Origin: Vibrio mediterranei
GTDB lineage: Bacteria; Pseudomonadota; Gammaproteobacteria; Enterobacterales; Vibrionaceae
Assembly: GCF_900088415.1 (NCBI RefSeq)
Contig: NZ_FLLQ01000004.1
Span: 248,001 to 312,000, forward strand
Reading direction: 5' to 3'
DNA length: 64,000 nucleotides
The translations under genes were made by a program, and so were the position numbers. Each line of letters opens with the position of its first letter. Within the stretch, counting starts at the first letter, position 1. The notes beneath the pieces are model-generated. The model saw only the letters and a list, made by a program, of their open reading frames with translations. It was not told the DNA's origin and ran no database searches. Positions 32,537 through 41,900 of this stretch are shown here, in pieces.

Positions 32537-34561
32537 TTAGTATTGAGATTTCAATTCATTACGTTCAATTAGTTGTTTGATGTTTAGATTTTTCCAGTTT
32601 ACAAACCAATACACGCTATCGATAGCCTCAAGGTATGACCGTAAACATTCTTCCGACGGTTTTGGGGCAGCAATCCCATCGTAAACAATGGAGAGTAGCT
32701 TAACCCTTTGAGGCTCAGATAAGTAAGGACAAGCAATTAAGTCAAGGAGCATATGAACACGCTCCGAGTCGTTTTCTATCTTTTCAAACGAAGAAAGCTT
32801 TTCAATAGCAAAGCCTACAACTTGACTCTGAATATCAAGGTATTCCTGATGATTTTTAAAGTAATAAAGTAAAGAAATCACTTCGAAGTAATTAAGCTTA
32901 CAAGAGCTCTGTACTAGATCAACGAAGTAAGATTCCGGTAGTCGGAAACAATCACCAAAGTCACTAGTTGATAGAATGATATTCAAACGCTCGATCGAAA
33001 GGTAACCTTTCCTTTTTCCATTTTTATTTCTATCAAAGGTAAAATCTATAATTGAACTAGTAATCAACAGTTTTATTTGAGGTTCAAATGTAGATAGTGA
33101 TTGATTTGACTTCAAAAAATCCATTAGCGAAACAATAACTTTTGCTATTTTATTGGATGCGTTCACCGTTGGGTGAACTTTATAATAAAACAACATCAAC
33201 TCGATCATTATCTCAACATTTGCTATGAAAATGCCCGTCTTTCCACCTTGTTCAATATATTCTGAATAGCAATTCATTGCAGCTTCGATTCGTTTTGAGA
33301 AGAATGAAACTAAATATGATGAAACCTCTGAATAACCATTCTTATTACTTGTTAATGCAACAAGTCGAACTTCATTCATGAACTTATTCATGAAGTTGTG
33401 CTTTTTGTATATTTGTGCAGGGAAGTATTTCCTTGAAGAAAGGTGATCTTTTGAAAATATCGTGCTTTCAAAGTAATCTAAACACTTAGACATCGAAATG
33501 ATTATTTTAGATTTATCTGTACAGAAAGGACGTTCAAGTTTAGTCACCTTTTCAGAATTAATGTAAAGATTATACTCTGAAAGGCAATCGCTTATAGTAT
33601 TAGAGACGACAGTACATATTTCATCTGTCATACCGAATACAATATAGTCATCTACATATCTTAAAACTTGATAGTCCACCCTATTAACATACGAATATTC
33701 GCTCTTGAGAGTCTTTTCGATGTTAATATCTATCCGTTGGAAAATCACCTCAGCAAAGATCCTGCTAAACTCCGAACCAATTGGAATGCCATTTGTTTCA
33801 TTGGCATTACTTCTTTGCATAGTGGTATCAAGTTTCTGAGCGAATTGGTTAGACCAATTGACATAATTATCCTTTATATAGTCTTTATCTTTCGCAGCCC
33901 AAGCAATTGTATGGGTGTAGATACTATCGAAACAATTAGCTACATCAAGGAAAAACATAAACGGAAACTTAGACTCTAGCTCCTTATATAAAGGAGAAGA
34001 ATATAGTTTGTGAATACGATTAAATCCTTTATATGAAAAAAATGAAGATGCGTGCTTTTTATATATTTCTTCTTCTATTGTTTCTATTTTTATTTCTTTA
34101 TAGGCATTGCCAGTTACTTGCTTCTCACCCTTAATATAGAATGAATTACAAACTTTCATTGGAGATCTTATAGAAAAGTCACTCTTATCACACAGAGAAA
34201 CCAAATAATCAGAATGCTCTCTATATATATCTGAATAGTTAATTTGAGAGCGAGGATGGATCAGAGACAATGTTCTTAAGCTTACATCATTTTTTATTAT
34301 CTTATATTTAAATGGTGTAGTTTGCTTTAGCTGGTCTCTTTTTCTATCAGCTACATTTAAAGAATTATTTAGCTCGGGATTTATCAGTGTTATGTAGATA
34401 TCAGACACAACTTTTGTTTTACTATCGGATACCAGTTTCCTGACAATATGACCATTTATATATAAACCATCATTACTAAATATAATAGGGACATCTGCTG
34501 GATATGTATCGGTCAACAATGCTCTAGAGTAATCTTTTTTGTCTAGTTTTATACTTTTCAT
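32537..34561 (-). CDS. drt3b: Reverse transcriptase, Drt3b-like (second RT of a DRT type 3 pair)
   Basis: A 674-residue defence-type reverse transcriptase. The RT core lies in the N-terminal half: motif A FFLDVANCFDSI (D206), motif B NGIPIGSEFSRIFAE (257-271) and motif C RYVDDYIVFG (YVDD 302-305). About 330 residues of helical C-terminal sequence follow, with no known nuclease or protease motif. Its ATG directly follows the stop of the first RT gene. Two adjacent, unequal RT genes of about 400 and 670 residues match the UG3 plus UG8 pair called DRT type 3. It carries the catalytic aspartates, so it should be active. It is very AT-rich. Confidence 0.8.
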   Translation of the reverse strand: MKSIKLDKKDYSRALLTDTYPADVPIIFSNDGLYINGHIVRKLVSDSKTKVVSDIYITLINPELNNSLNVADRKRDQLKQTTPFKYKIIKNDVSLRTLSLIHPRSQINYSDIYREHSDYLVSLCDKSDFSIRSPMKVCNSFYIKGEKQVTGNAYKEIKIETIEEEIYKKHASSFFSYKGFNRIHKLYSSPLYKELESKFPFMFFLDVANCFDSIYTHTIAWAAKDKDYIKDNYVNWSNQFAQKLDTTMQRSNANETNGIPIGSEFSRIFAEVIFQRIDINIEKTLKSEYSYVNRVDYQVLRYVDDYIVFGMTDEICTVVSNTISDCLSEYNLYINSEKVTKLERPFCTDKSKIIISMSKCLDYFESTIFSKDHLSSRKYFPAQIYKKHNFMNKFMNEVRLVALTSNKNGYSEVSSYLVSFFSKRIEAAMNCYSEYIEQGGKTGIFIANVEIMIELMLFYYKVHPTVNASNKIAKVIVSLMDFLKSNQSLSTFEPQIKLLITSSIIDFTFDRNKNGKRKGYLSIERLNIILSTSDFGDCFRLPESYFVDLVQSSCKLNYFEVISLLYYFKNHQEYLDIQSQVVGFAIEKLSSFEKIENDSERVHMLLDLIACPYLSEPQRVKLLSIVYDGIAAPKPSEECLRSYLEAIDSVYWFVNWKNLNIKQLIERNELKSQY

Positions 34562-35788
34562 TTAATACCTCCAAGCATTTTTAATCTCACCCAATTTATT
34601 CGGTGAAAACTTCTTATAATTATTATTTCGGTAGCCGTTCATAAAAGAGAATTTGAGCAACTCTCTTTTCTGATTCTTAGAGAGTATGTTAGTAAAATTA
34701 GCACCACGCTTACATGAATAACCTAGAATTATTTTTTTCAAATATTCATCGAGTTCTATTAGGCTTTCACTATCATCAGTCAAGTTAACGTTATTGTAAT
34801 ATATCCCTGTTGCAATAATACGTTTAGATTTTTTATCTTTCATCAACCTATTTGACGTAAGAAAGTCTAAGCGTTGCTTTAATATTTCAAAGTTACCATC
34901 TTTAGAGAAACAAAAAACAGATCTTGATATTCTTGTTTTTATCTTTTTCATTCTTGAAGTAGAAAGTGATATATCAACCTCACGAAAAAGATTTTTATTC
35001 GCTTTGGTCTCAGTATCTCTAACTGAGTAGTTATATCCAAGATAATCAAATGTCGCTACGACTTTATCTTGCTTAGTTCTACTATCAACGAAAATAACTT
35101 TCTGCTTGTTATAGTTAAGGGAAAGTTCATTTGGTAATTTGCTTTTTATACATTTCAAAAAGGTTTTTTTATCTTCAAAACCAGTAGTAATAACAATTAT
35201 ATCGTCTACATACCTACAATAGAAAAAGACATCCTTGTGATTTTTCATTTCTTTATCAAAATCACTTAATACTAGCTCTGCTAGACTTGGACTAAACTCT
35301 AACCCTCTTGGTATACCTTTATTATCAGGTTGATTTAACCCTTTAATAATAGAGCTAATTAATAATCTTGTTTGATTACTGACTTTACTTTTTTCCAATG
35401 AACTTCGAATGGTTGAAAATTCCACACTTTCGAAAAATGACTTAATATCCAATCGATATATTCGATAACTAGTGCCTTCTTTCAGATGTTGTACTAACTG
35501 TCTAGATATTTGATTCCTACTTTTAGATTTATCTAATACCTTTCTTAAGTTGTTTGCCAAACTCCGTGATATTAAAACTTGATCGAAATCTTTCAGTGTA
35601 TAACAGCTTTTACCATTTCTTTTTATCTGCACAGTAGAGAAAGATAGTTCAGAGGACAAAGAGGCACTATAAGCCGAATCGATGAGCTCTTTCTTCTTTT
35701 CAGGATCGAGTATATCGACACAATTGTAGATATCACCTTCATAGATACACTTGCCTAAGGTTTTAGGTGAGATAGCCTGAGATGTCAT
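34562..35788 (-). CDS. drt3a: Reverse transcriptase, Drt3a-like (first RT of a DRT type 3 pair)
   Basis: A 408-residue reverse transcriptase. Motif A is YRLDIKSFFESV (D114), motif B KGIPRGLEFSPSLAEL (157-172) and motif C CRYVDDIIVI (YVDD 193-196). A short basic C-terminal domain ends the protein. It is the promoter-proximal gene of the pair and is joined to the second RT without a gap. In DRT type 3 both RTs are needed for phage defence. The closing part, LGYNYSVRDTETK, fits RT motif E. Neither group II intron maturase nor retron features are seen. Confidence 0.8.
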   Translation of the reverse strand: MTSQAISPKTLGKCIYEGDIYNCVDILDPEKKKELIDSAYSASLSSELSFSTVQIKRNGKSCYTLKDFDQVLISRSLANNLRKVLDKSKSRNQISRQLVQHLKEGTSYRIYRLDIKSFFESVEFSTIRSSLEKSKVSNQTRLLISSIIKGLNQPDNKGIPRGLEFSPSLAELVLSDFDKEMKNHKDVFFYCRYVDDIIVITTGFEDKKTFLKCIKSKLPNELSLNYNKQKVIFVDSRTKQDKVVATFDYLGYNYSVRDTETKANKNLFREVDISLSTSRMKKIKTRISRSVFCFSKDGNFEILKQRLDFLTSNRLMKDKKSKRIIATGIYYNNVNLTDDSESLIELDEYLKKIILGYSCKRGANFTNILSKNQKRELLKFSFMNGYRNNNYKKFSPNKLGEIKNAWRY

Positions 35789-35899
35789 TAGGTTATTCCA
35801 ATAATTTCAATCATTTTGGAATTTTACCACATAAGACACTGATAAATATCATGTTAGATCAAATTTTTCGAACTAGCTCTCTTGCCTGAAAGGCCTCAC

Positions 35900-35940
35900 A
35901 CAAACGAAGTTTGTATAGTGAGTATACAAACTTTGTTTGT
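35900..35940. other. Inverted repeat, candidate oriT of the MobV relaxase
   Basis: ACAAACGAAGTTTGTATA (35900-35917) and TATACAAACTTTGTTTGT (35923-35940) are inverted copies, 17 of 18 bases matching, with GTGAG between. Such repeats just upstream of mob are the usual oriT of MobV plasmids. The loop repeats the five-base word of the att core, perhaps by chance. It also lies in the divergent promoter region of the RT operon and mob. Confidence 0.55.
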
Positions 35941-35973
35941 AGTATGCGTATGCAAATATTATTCTTAAAGAAA

Positions 35974-36879
35974 ATGGCCACGACTATACTTAGATTTGAA
36001 AAACTAAAATCAAGAGCATCTATTTCAAAATGCGCTTCTCATATTAATCGCTTCTCAAAAACACCCAATGCTGACCCAGATAAATATTTTAGAAACGAAG
36101 TATTGATTGGCAATAGCCATATTATCAACTCTTTAGACTACATATTTAAAAAATATAGAATCACTCCAAGAAAAAACTCAGTATTAGCAATGGAATGCCT
36201 TATAACTTTATCTCCGGAGGCGTTTGATGGAGATACGAGCATTGAAAAATTTAAGGTAAGTAGCATTGAATATTTAAATAAATACTTCAAAGGAAGGTGT
36301 ATAAATGCCACATTACACTTAGACGAGTCAACACCTCATATTCACGCAATAATTGTTCCCCTAGTAATGAAAAAAAACAAGGCGCATCTATCTGCACGAG
36401 ATAGCTTTAGCCCTTCGAGACTATCTATCTATCAAAAAACATTTTTTGAGCATATGAAATTAAAATTTAACCTTGTTCCCCCAAATCACGGTTCAAAGTC
36501 TAGTCACAATAAAGTTAGCGCTTTTTACGAGCAACTAAACAATGACAAGGACAAACTAGTCAACGACAGTCTTAACCATTTAAAATTAGATCTAGAAAAG
36601 AAAAGACATGAAATCGTAGAATCATATGTCGAAGGTCTCCTTTCATCTCTCGATAAATATGTGTCTAAGCTAGAGTCTAAGCTTAAAAATGAGTTCGGAG
36701 GATTAGCTATGCAATATCGAGATAAATGGAAAGAAAGTAAACAGAAATATCAACTTGATGTGATAGAAAAATTCTCAGCATCAAAGGAACAAGAAAGGAT
36801 AGCTATGGAAATTGACAAGCATATGAAGGCTAGAAACAATGTACCAAACCAAAGAAAAGGTTCAAAGCTTAAATTATAG
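35974..36879 (+). CDS. MobV-family (Pre/Mob) relaxase
   Basis: The 301-residue protein matches the Mob_Pre family. It has the N-terminal RASISKCASHINR segment, the middle motif AMECLITLSP, and the metal-binding motif HLDESTPHIH (residues 115-124) that defines MobV relaxases. The C-terminal third is charged and helical, probably a coiled coil. MobV proteins nick oriT and lead the strand during mobilization. I start at the ATG at 35974, since an upstream TTG at 35911 lies within the oriT repeat. It makes the element mobilizable but not self-transmissible. Confidence 0.85.
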   Translation: MATTILRFEKLKSRASISKCASHINRFSKTPNADPDKYFRNEVLIGNSHIINSLDYIFKKYRITPRKNSVLAMECLITLSPEAFDGDTSIEKFKVSSIEYLNKYFKGRCINATLHLDESTPHIHAIIVPLVMKKNKAHLSARDSFSPSRLSIYQKTFFEHMKLKFNLVPPNHGSKSSHNKVSAFYEQLNNDKDKLVNDSLNHLKLDLEKKRHEIVESYVEGLLSSLDKYVSKLESKLKNEFGGLAMQYRDKWKESKQKYQLDVIEKFSASKEQERIAMEIDKHMKARNNVPNQRKGSKLKL

Positions 36880-37135
36880 TCAGTTATTTCTATGGCGCAC
36901 CAGCATAAATGCTGGTTTTCCTAGTGAAAATAATAAATAATTTTCACGTAACATCACGTCAAGATACGGGTTAATTTTGGCAGTCGATATCTCAGCGCGC
37001 GTTAAATATATAATAAAAATGTAATTGTATAATAGCATTATAAATCCAAATCTAGCGTTATCGACTGTTTTAATTGAATAATTTGGAGAATCCTTTGTCC
37101 CATTTTGCGCATAGAATTTGCCTTCAAACATCAAA

Positions 37136-37185
37136 TGTAAACATGTAAGTCATTGATATATTTATGGTTTGTTTACATGTTGACA
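37136..37185. repeat. Inverted repeat, operator candidate
   Basis: TGTAAACATGTA (37136-37147) and TACATGTTGACA (37174-37185) are inverted copies with one mismatch, 26 bases apart. Each half is itself near-palindromic around ACATGT. The position just upstream of the CRP-dependent promoter suggests an operator for an element regulator. Confidence 0.5.
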
Positions 37186-37195
37186 TCAACCCCGG

Positions 37196-37238
37196 TGTGA
37201 TTCAGATCACAGAAGCTTGTGTGTTTGCTGTTATATTT
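37196..37238 (+). promoter_or_regulatory. Class II CRP-dependent promoter of the small gene operon
   Basis: TGTGATTCAGATCACA (37196-37211) is a perfect CRP site with TGTGA-N6-TCACA. A -10 box, TATATT, lies at 37233-37238. A start at about 37245 puts the CRP centre at -41.5, exactly the class II distance, and there is no good -35. The first gene starts at 37269. Confidence 0.75.
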
Positions 37239-37268
37239 AACCGCTCTTCAACTAACAGTAGGTAAAAC

Positions 37269-37532
37269 ATGCACAGTTTTGAATCTCGTTACAAACAAGG
37301 TCTTCTTATTGGAGGAAACTCCTCTCTCCTATTAGCTCAGCTGCTACTGAGCTTTAGGGACTACAAGCACAGCTATATCGACGAGAATGATGAGTTTACA
37401 TTAGCTCAAATTTACTATCGTCTCGACAACGAAACTCAGAACCTAGTTTCGGAAATGTTTTCTATGAGTTGTCATGATCCTAGAGTTAAGTCCTTGGAAG
37501 AGCTTTCTAAAAAGACTTTAAACTTGCAGTAA
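37269..37532 (+). CDS. Unknown 87-residue element protein
   Basis: A small protein beginning MHSFESRYKQGLLIGGNSSLLLAQLL and ending in a charged helix. No export signal or named domain is visible. It is preceded by AGTAGGT, and its TAA overlaps the ATG of the next gene (TAATG), so the two are coupled. Its place, first behind the CRP promoter on a mobilizable element, suggests regulation of transfer or excision. Function not known. Confidence 0.65.
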   Translation: MHSFESRYKQGLLIGGNSSLLLAQLLLSFRDYKHSYIDENDEFTLAQIYYRLDNETQNLVSEMFSMSCHDPRVKSLEELSKKTLNLQ

Positions 37533-38104
37533 TGTTGAGCTTTCGAATCAAAATGAATTATTCCCTCACTAAAAGTGAATATCAATTGTTGCTGCGCCTT
37601 GTCAATTCAAGAAGAAAACAATCAAAGAAAGTGTTCGATAAACACGATAATTGTTTTAGACAGGGTACTTACCGTGAACTTGCACAGCTCACGGATGAAA
37701 GTAAGAGCAAAATTCATCGACTATTCAGCAAATTGAAAAGTAAAGGCTTACTTAAAACAGTGGTAAACGTTAATGGTAAGCCTGTACCTATGCTTAACCC
37801 TACCTTTCTTTCTTGTAAGCCCAAATGGCAAAAAAAGTTCATGGAAGCGATGTATTCACTAAATAGTCATGATGAGGCTATCAAGTGGGCAAGATTATGT
37901 AGAGAAGACTTCAAACTCTATAGCTATTCTGAACCTATTGATGCATGTGAAATCATTGACATATCAACAGGCGAGGTTCTGACAGGCAAACCAACAGTAA
38001 TCCGGCAGTTATCTCCGCATGAAGTTAGAGAATGGGAATTTACTCTGGATAATTACACATCAGTAGATAGGTGTAAGCACCGTCCAAGAAGCTTAGTTAG
38101 CTAA
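37532..38104 (+). CDS. Winged-helix-like element regulator of unknown role
   Basis: A 190-residue protein. Residues 8-85 look like a winged helix-turn-helix: YSLTKSEYQLLLRLV, then TYRELAQLTDESKSKIHRLFSKLKSKGLL, a clear recognition helix, and a wing VVNVNGKPVPML. The C-terminal half is unfamiliar. The start overlaps the previous stop; an alternative start is the Met at residue 8. It could be a transcription regulator, a replication initiator, or a directionality factor for the recombinase. Confidence 0.65.
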   Translation: MLSFRIKMNYSLTKSEYQLLLRLVNSRRKQSKKVFDKHDNCFRQGTYRELAQLTDESKSKIHRLFSKLKSKGLLKTVVNVNGKPVPMLNPTFLSCKPKWQKKFMEAMYSLNSHDEAIKWARLCREDFKLYSYSEPIDACEIIDISTGEVLTGKPTVIRQLSPHEVREWEFTLDNYTSVDRCKHRPRSLVS

Positions 38105-38159
38105 TTGTGTATCGTTATATGGTATGATTTTGTAATCGAAATTAACTATCTTTTTTCTT

Positions 38160-38918
38160 ATGATTTCAACCCTACTACAACCCATTAATGACTTTCTCAA
38201 AGTACCCACTCCAGAACAGTGGATCATCGAGGCGAGAAAGCCAGAAAACTTATCGATTATTTTACGGGACCATTTACTTTGTGAATTGAAAGCAGCTCAA
38301 AGTGCGCTGTTTTTGATTCGCAAATATGCTGTAGACCCTGAAAGTGCGAATCGTCTTAACGAGTGGATTCGTCCTTATGAAGATTTCGCTTATAAAAAGA
38401 CTGGTGATGTAGAAAGCCTTCGTAGCAATAGTAGTTTCACAAAGCAAATCACACCAAAAGAATCTTGTTCATATGGGCAAGACTTGATCGATAAGATGAT
38501 TATGCTGATTAAGGAGGAGCTACATCACTTTTATCAAGTTCTTGAATTAATGGAAAGTAAAGGGATTCCATATACGCCAATCGAAGCTAGCCGTTATGCT
38601 CGTGGTATGATCAAGCACGTCAAAACCTTTGAACCTGATGCACTGGTCGATAAGTTAATTATTGGCTCTATTATAGAAGCTCGATCATGTGAGAGATTTG
38701 CTAAGCTTGCCCCGTACTTGGATGACGACATGAACAAGTTCTATATCTCATTACTTCGCTCAGAAGCACGTCATTACCAAGATTATTTGGCTCTAGCCGA
38801 ACAAATTTCTGATAAAGATATAACTGAAAGAGTGGATTTTTTTACATCCATTGAAGCTGACTTAATCACCTCTTCTGATCTAGATTTCAAGTTTCATAGC
38901 GGAGTTCCAACAGTTTAG
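38160..38918 (+). CDS. miaE: Complete MiaE carried by the element (replacement copy)
   Basis: The full 252-residue MiaE, tRNA-(ms2io6A)-hydroxylase, an O2-dependent diiron enzyme with a ferritin-like fold. Visible ligand-type motifs are CELKAAQ, EELHHFYQ and EARSCERFAKLAP with SEARHYQDY. It is similar to but clearly distinct from the native fragments (ALFLIRKYAVDPESANR against AMFLIRKYAVDKQSATV), so it did not arise by recent duplication. It is in the native orientation. By supplying an intact gene, the element offsets the damage done by its own insertion. Confidence 0.93.
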   Translation: MISTLLQPINDFLKVPTPEQWIIEARKPENLSIILRDHLLCELKAAQSALFLIRKYAVDPESANRLNEWIRPYEDFAYKKTGDVESLRSNSSFTKQITPKESCSYGQDLIDKMIMLIKEELHHFYQVLELMESKGIPYTPIEASRYARGMIKHVKTFEPDALVDKLIIGSIIEARSCERFAKLAPYLDDDMNKFYISLLRSEARHYQDYLALAEQISDKDITERVDFFTSIEADLITSSDLDFKFHSGVPTV

Positions 38919-38923
38919 GCTTT

Positions 38924-38960
38924 ACCCGTAACATGCTCATCTTGTGAGCACGTTACGGGC
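38924..38960. terminator. Large hairpin between miaE copy and hamB
   Basis: CCCGTAAC-A-TGCTCA (38925-38939) pairs with TGAGCA-C-GTTACGGG (38945-38959), 14 pairs and one mismatch. It lies between convergent genes. The T run is short, so termination is likely but not sure. Confidence 0.6.
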
Positions 38961-38986
38961 TCATTTCTAAACGTTAGATCGTTTAT

Positions 38987-41900
38987 TTATCCTGTTACTT
39001 TTTCAAACTCGATATGTGTCGCGACGCGAGACAGTAATTGTGGATTAGCTAAAGCGAAATTCAATTTTTCAACCGAGTCATAACCCAATCTAACTGCTGT
39101 ACTTAACGATTCAACCATCTCACTGCTTTGTAGCGGCATATGACTGAAAGGATTTACTTCTATAACGACCCTCGTAATTAACCCCATAGCAAATGAAATG
39201 CTTCTCGGAATGACGTTAGTTATCAACTCTCGTCCTTGTGGACACTGTTGCCTAGTTACTGCACTAGCCATTGGATTACCACCTAAAGACAAATCTATGT
39301 CTTTTAGAGACTTACCATTGATCCAAGACACGATTCCATTACAAATTTTATCAAGATCTTCCTCTTGGATCTCTATATCTTTATTCTTACCTACAGCTCC
39401 CAAAATGGAACGTTTTACATCATATAGCAACAAGTCTCTCACTTGTTTGTCACCTTTTAACCAACTAATTAGCCAACGAACCCACCCTTCTATAGTTAAA
39501 GGTAAGCAGTGAGACTCTACTTCAATTTTTCTTTTTAACTGGAATATTGTGTCTACTGGGAGTCCACTTTGAGAAGCCAAGACTGATAGAGCTATATCGA
39601 CATCTTCATGAACCTTACTTTGAGTAAGAGTTAAAAGAGAATTAATTTTTGAATCAAACTCTTCAAAAGCATTGCTTTGTTTGGCTCTATAAGCTGCAAA
39701 CGACTTTCTTAGCTTCAATAGAGACTCGTTGCTAACTTCCTTTTCATCAAGGATAGCGACACGATTAACCATATAGAGAACATCTCTATCTAAGATGTTA
39801 CCCTCAGATATCCGGTCTAAAATTTCAGTTAACGGGTCACTAATAACAACACATCTGTCGTCCTCTGGAATCAAAGATTGAAGCTTGCCTACAACTCCTC
39901 TATCTAAAAATTTGTTTTCAGGGAATGATATGACAGGGTCAGGGATAAGCAACACTATCCCATTAGCAAGATGACCAGCTCTTCCTGCGCGAGCTGCCGC
40001 ATTCAATAATTCGTGTGAAGCTAGACTTTCACGTCCACCACTTTCTAAGTTAGCGCGTTTATCTCCAGCTAAAATAGCGATTTGAGCAGGTAGATTTAGC
40101 CCCTGAGCAAGAGTAGGTGTTGCAACTATGACTTTTGCACCACTTTCACGGCGATACATACTTTCAGCTAACTCTCGTTCGAGCTTTAACATAGACGCAT
40201 TATGGGGAACTGCGATTTCAGGCGCTCGCAATAAAGAATGAGCTTGTCCCCCGGTTTCTATAAGTAGAGCTTCCCACAGCTTTTCTTCTTTAGGTGTAAC
40301 ATTTATTTCGGAATTAAAATTTTTTGAAATTTCAGTAGCAAGAGAGCATGCGTGTTGCTTTTGGTTAACAAAAACTATCGTTTTCATATTTTTTGTAGCA
40401 CATTGAGTGGCTATTTGTGCCGCTACTGAGTTTGCGTTTGGCTGTAAAGTTACTCTTCCATCTCTAAGAGTTCCATTCAACTGAATATTTTGCTCTATTA
40501 GCTTAGTAAAGTTACAGATCGCTTTGTTATTTCTCCGATCTAGCCAATTGTGTTGTAGGCCCCATAAAACATGAGGTTGAACATTTAACTCCTTCGCTGA
40601 CTTCGAGCGTAAAGACTTCGCAATGTTAGCTTTCTCCATGTTTAACTGTATTTGGGTGTTCCTCGCTCGTGTTTTCGCCTGCTCTAACTCGTCTTGACTA
40701 TAGATAACAACACCTCTAGCTTGTCGGCTAGGCTTCCACAATAATTCGATATTTAGACACGCTCTCCCTGTTAGCTCTTCAACCCACTTAGAAAACTCAT
40801 CACCATTCTTTATCATCGCAGATAAAAAAAGCATATCTGCATTTGGTGCTATCTCATTAAAACCAAGTACGCATAGCATTCCGTCTAAAGCTCGACGAAT
40901 TTTCCCCGATTCAGGACTTAATAAGTGACACTCATCAAAAACAAGTAACCCCACGTCTTCAAAAGACTCGGGAGAAAACGAAATCATTGCAAGGCAACGC
41001 TCAGGGGTCATTACTTCTATTTCAGGTAAAACGACATCAACTTTAAATAGTAAATCAAAGTCACTCGACACTGATGAGCCTAGTAAGTCAGGGGGAAACA
41101 TTTCTCTTAGATCATTCGTCAATTGATCAACTAACGCATGGGTGGGAGCTAGGAAAATAACTTTCTTCCCTTGAGCAAGAGCAGTACCAATTTTAATTGA
41201 TGACACTGTCGTTTTTCCTGCCCCTGTAGGTAATACCAATACTGAAGACACGCCCGAATGATGAAACCCTTTATCAATCGCTTTTCTGTGATTATGCCAA
41301 ATGTAAGGGAACTTCTTCGCTCTATAACTTATCCAGCGATTCCAAAATGATGGATCTGCACCAAACGGAGGCTTAATATTTGATAGGGCAGATTCCGAGA
41401 TACCGTCAAATACGAGAATCAGTAGTGAAGCAAGATGTCTAATACCCGGATATGTATAGTCAATTCTTTCTTCTTTCTGGCCTAATATGACGTCACTTTT
41501 AGCAGCTAAATTTAAAACTTTCCGAAAAATATTCTTAGCGTTATCCCTCTCGCTAATACTTGGCTCTAAGAGTACTCTCGCTAACTCTTCGATTCCGAAA
41601 GCTAAATGATTCATCATCGCTCTTACTGCAACTGATTCAACATCATATTGAACTGTGTTTTCAGGAAACTCGTTTCGCCATACCTTACCTCGCTCAACGA
41701 TTTGAGTTAACTGCCCTCTTCCTAAATCAATAACATGTTGAGAAATTACATACGAACAATATTCTTGTTCTGAAATGTTGATGAATACATTTGAGGCAGC
41801 CTCATGCGCATCAGCGTATTGTTCAGCAGCAAGAAACAGTAGTACCGCAGCTAGTGAGGGGGACACTCTAGAAACATCAATATTAGACTTAGTAGGCGGT

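Larger units (their letters stand above)
36880..37268. other. AT-rich regulatory region between mob and the small gene pair
   Basis: The 389-bp stretch has no credible gene: an 84-codon reverse frame is composed of AT-rich codons and lacks a ribosome-binding site. Near its right end it contains the inverted repeat at 37136-37185, the CRP site at 37196 and a -10 box at 37233. It could also hold a replication origin, but I see no iterons. Confidence 0.6.

Noticed and set aside
32537..35788. Retron or group II intron
   Set aside because: Two different RTs are present, there is no msr-msd type inverted arrangement before the RT, and no maturase or endonuclease domain or intron ends.
36880..37134. 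84-codon reverse frame after the relaxase gene
   Set aside because: AT-driven composition, no ribosome-binding site, and it overlaps regulatory dyads.
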